Part shown: positions 21,879 through 24,445 of the stretch, piece after piece | How positions within the stretch are numbered: the stretch's first letter is position 1 | Layout: every line of letters begins with the position of its first letter | Source of the DNA: CAVURW01 sp963743595 | Lineage (GTDB): Bacteria > Verrucomicrobiota > Verrucomicrobiia > Methylacidiphilales > UBA1321 | NCBI GenBank assembly: GCA_963743595.1 | Contig: CAVURW010000021.1 | Location: 1-24,445, forward strand | DNA: 24,445 bases | Direction: 5' to 3' | The notes under the pieces: model-generated | The model's database searches: none | Told to the model about the DNA's origin: nothing | What the model saw: only the letters and a program-made list of their open reading frames with translations | Translations under genes and position numbers: made by a program

Positions 21879-24444
21879 TTACAGCGACATCCCCGGCGAA
21901 CGGGGAAGCTCTTTTTCCAACGTGACGTTGGGTTCAGTAGTTTCAAGGCCTGGTGCGGAGACAAATCGGCGCTCATGTTCAGGCAAAGCCTCCTCTTTGA
22001 GAAGTCGGGTAATTTGGTTGTGGAGCTGTGTTTGTGATACTCGAAAAGTGTCGATCTTCAGAGGCGTTCGGTTTGGAGCAGCTTCAGGTTCGTTGATCTT
22101 TGGCGGAGCGAAGCCCGCCTCTTTGAGAGCATCGCCCACCAATTCAAGCGCAGCCTGCCGTTCGGTGGACCGGGCGATTCGGTCTCGTAACAGCTCTTTG
22201 TCATCGGTAAACACCTGGCACTCTTGCCGCCCTCGGGAAATGCTCACGTAAAACTGCTCTTGATGAATCGCGGCAGCAGAACGGGAACCTGCCACCAGAA
22301 ATACAGCGTCTACCGTGCGGGCTTGAGCGGAATGGGAAGTCACGCAATAACCATGGGTCATTTCGCAATAATCGGACGGTAGCGACTTGCCGTTGGTCAG
22401 GGTGATCTTCCCGTCATTAACCGATTCAACCGAGACGACTTGGCCATTGATGAGTCCTTCCTTGGGCCGGTTGGCTTGGAGAAGGAGCAAATCTCCTGGG
22501 GCCACCCCAATTTCATGAGGATAACCCACGTCAAATGAAGTTCCTGCCTTCGGACGGAACAAATGAACCGATCCATCCTCTCTTTGCACTTTGACGGCAT
22601 TCTTCCCAGGCAACACCTCAATGACATCGACTCGTTCCTGTTTCCGGAACGTCCTTGAATCCTCATTGAACAAGATCTGCTGTCCTGTGGAATACTGGGT
22701 TACCTGCCGTTTCTGAGCGGCGGTCCACGAGGCACTTTCAAATACAGAAATCTTCTCCTCCTGCGTGCCCAAGGCTCCCGCTTGTTTCAATTGCTCTCGA
22801 ACTGCTTCGGTAACCGATTCGATCTCGACCCAGGTCGGGGCCACCAACAGGGCCGACTTGCCGTTTTGCCGACTTTCCAGGTAGGCCGCTGCGGCAGTGT
22901 TATAGAGGTCGCGTCCTGCGTCAGCTTCACGCACCCAGCCGAGCCGATCTAAGCGGTCAAAAGCAGCTTGGGGCCGTTCGTTAGCCGCATATTCGACGAC
23001 GTTACGATATTCTTCAGCTTGTTGGCGGCGGATAATCGTCAGCTCCCGGAAACTGTATCGAGAATGCTCCTCCAGCAACCGGAGAGCATCGCCTTGAGCG
23101 ACACTCGAATGTTGACCGGTGTCTCCCGAAAAGATCAGCCGTGCGTCCTTTGCCGCAACCATTTCAAACAACCGCTTCATGTCCCGAGCACCAACGAGTC
23201 CTGCTTCGTCCAAAACGATCACCGAGCCTGGGATCAGTTTGTCCTCGTGTAGCAGCTTTGCGAGCGTCATCGCCAAAGAAAAGCCATCCTTCCGCAGGAC
23301 TTGAGTCGCGGCAGCCGTAGGCGCACAAAAGACAACTTCTCTGCCCGACTCGCTCAAGGCGCGGCCTAACTCCTTCAAAGTGGAGGTTTTCCCGGTCCCG
23401 GCCAACCCGCGAAATCCCGTATATTGATCCGAGGTTCTCAACACATGTTCAAGCGCTTCCCTTTGATCGTTTCCCAGCTGAGCTGAAGGCACGTACCCAG
23501 GGGCTAAGGAGGGACAGCAATCTTTCCCCGCGTTCAACGTTTGGATCAGATACAATTCTGTTTGGAGGATTTCTTTCGTTGAGATATCCCGACCCACTCG
23601 TATCAATTCCGGCGATTGATCGATCTCCTGCTTGAGCGCGGCCAGATCCACCTGCCCTCGACCGGAAATCAACGCTTGCCGCAACAATTCTTCCCTTGGC
23701 ACTACCGAGGAGCGTTCAAACACATGAGCGCATGCGTGTTCGTAGGCGAGAGCTGATTCCTGAGGTTCAGTCTGTCGTCGCACGGCAAATCCATTTGCCG
23801 ACCGCCTCAACGTTTCCAGAGCCGTCTTCTCCTCAATAGACATCTGCTCAAGTTGCCGTTCGCGTACCTCTCCAGTGGTAATTCCCTTCAACTTTCGAGA
23901 CCTGGTCTGGTGCACCGCAACCGACACTTCGTCGTTATCCAAAGCGCGTCCCAACCGTGCTTCCATCTTGGCTATTTCCCGATCGCGTTCTTGCGCTCGT
24001 TTTGAAAACTTTATCAATAGCTCAGGATCGACGCCCTTGATTTCAAAACCGTGCTTAGACGGCACCGTTTCATAACCCAAACCGTGCAAGGCCCGTGTCA
24101 GCTCATTGCGATAGACTTCCGTCGCATACTTCGTTAGCGCGAACATGTCCGACGTCTGGAGCGCTTTCCAGCGTTGTTCCTGCTGATCGAATGTCGCGTT
24201 GAAAAACGTAAAATGCGTGTGCAGCTGCGGGTCGAGTGCCCGAGAACTGTTGTGAAAAATTCTGTACCAATCAAGTTGCTCGTCGTTCCATCTTGTTCCA
24301 CCCCATCAATCCGAATCCGTGTCGCTGCGAACGTTTCATTTATTTAGCCGCAATTCGAGCCGCCTCCTGATGTGCGCATAGAATCCTCTCACCACCCATC
24401 GTGACCGCCAAAATCGAAGCCGACTTCGGAGCCGAACACGTAAA
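21879..24444 (-). CDS. MobF-family conjugative relaxase with RecD-like helicase, 5'-partial and frame-broken
   Basis: TraI/TrwC-type relaxase that would nick the transfer origin and unwind the strand for conjugation. The main open frame (stop at 21879) extends back without a good start to about 24304 and contains the metal-binding LDPQLHTHFTFFNATF and RWKALQTSDMFALTKYATEV. The helicase part has Walker A GLAGTGKTSTL, Walker B VIVLDEAGL, FSGDTGQHSSVAQGDA, and C-terminal motifs TSHSAQARTVDAVF and VSISRGRQECQVF. Further upstream the N-terminal domain continues in two other frames: ETFAATRIRIDGVEQ, then SAPKSASILAVTMGGERIL at the window edge. Restoring one T at 24255-24259 and one A at 24343-24345 joins all three. 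The catalytic tyrosines lie beyond the window. The C-terminus ends soon after the helicase, shorter than in plasmid F TraI. Confidence 0.85.
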
Positions 24445-24445
24445 G

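Overview
This window is a defence-carrying mobile region, probably from a member of the Verrucomicrobiota. That phylum call is an inference from the style of the tyrosine recombinase and the MobF relaxase, not from a marker gene. Almost all large genes are on the minus strand; only a set of small unknown genes at the left edge is on the plus strand.

Layout, left to right. (1) Positions 30-1929: five small plus-strand genes, including one membrane protein and one helix-turn-helix-like protein, of the kind found on conjugative or integrative elements. (2) Positions 2037-3104: a divergent tyrosine recombinase on the minus strand, converging on those genes. (3) Positions 3105-3482: a gene-free 378 bp with hairpins, a tRNA-3'-end-like segment beside a 7-7-7 inverted repeat, and four copies of GGTCGCA. 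Together these look like an integrase attachment region. (4) Positions 3483-20910: a single tightly packed minus-strand operon encoding a BREX anti-phage system. In transcription order it is brxE-like, brxA, brxB, brxC, pglX, a three-gene insert, pglZ and brxL. (5) Positions 21047-21872: two small unknown genes. (6) Positions 21879-24445: a MobF-type conjugative relaxase/helicase running off the right edge.

How the genes work together. In characterised BREX systems PglX methylates a non-palindromic adenine site on host DNA, and the other core proteins (BrxA, BrxB, BrxC, PglZ, BrxL) are needed to block replication of unmodified phage DNA. Here the operon also carries, between pglX and pglZ, a predicted PD-(D/E)XK-like protein, an ABC/OLD-type ATPase and an HNH nuclease. 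This insert looks like an embedded second defence module with some resemblance to the Septu ATPase+HNH pair. The first gene resembles BrxE, reported as a marker of type 6 BREX, while the last is BrxL, a marker of type 1, so the locus looks like a hybrid.

A caution on sequence quality. I can place five single-base reading-frame breaks: two in brxC, two in the relaxase and one in the small gene at 21047-21507. Each is repaired by adding or removing one base, mostly in a short homopolymer. They may be sequencing or assembly indels rather than true decay. If real, the BREX system would lack an intact BrxC.
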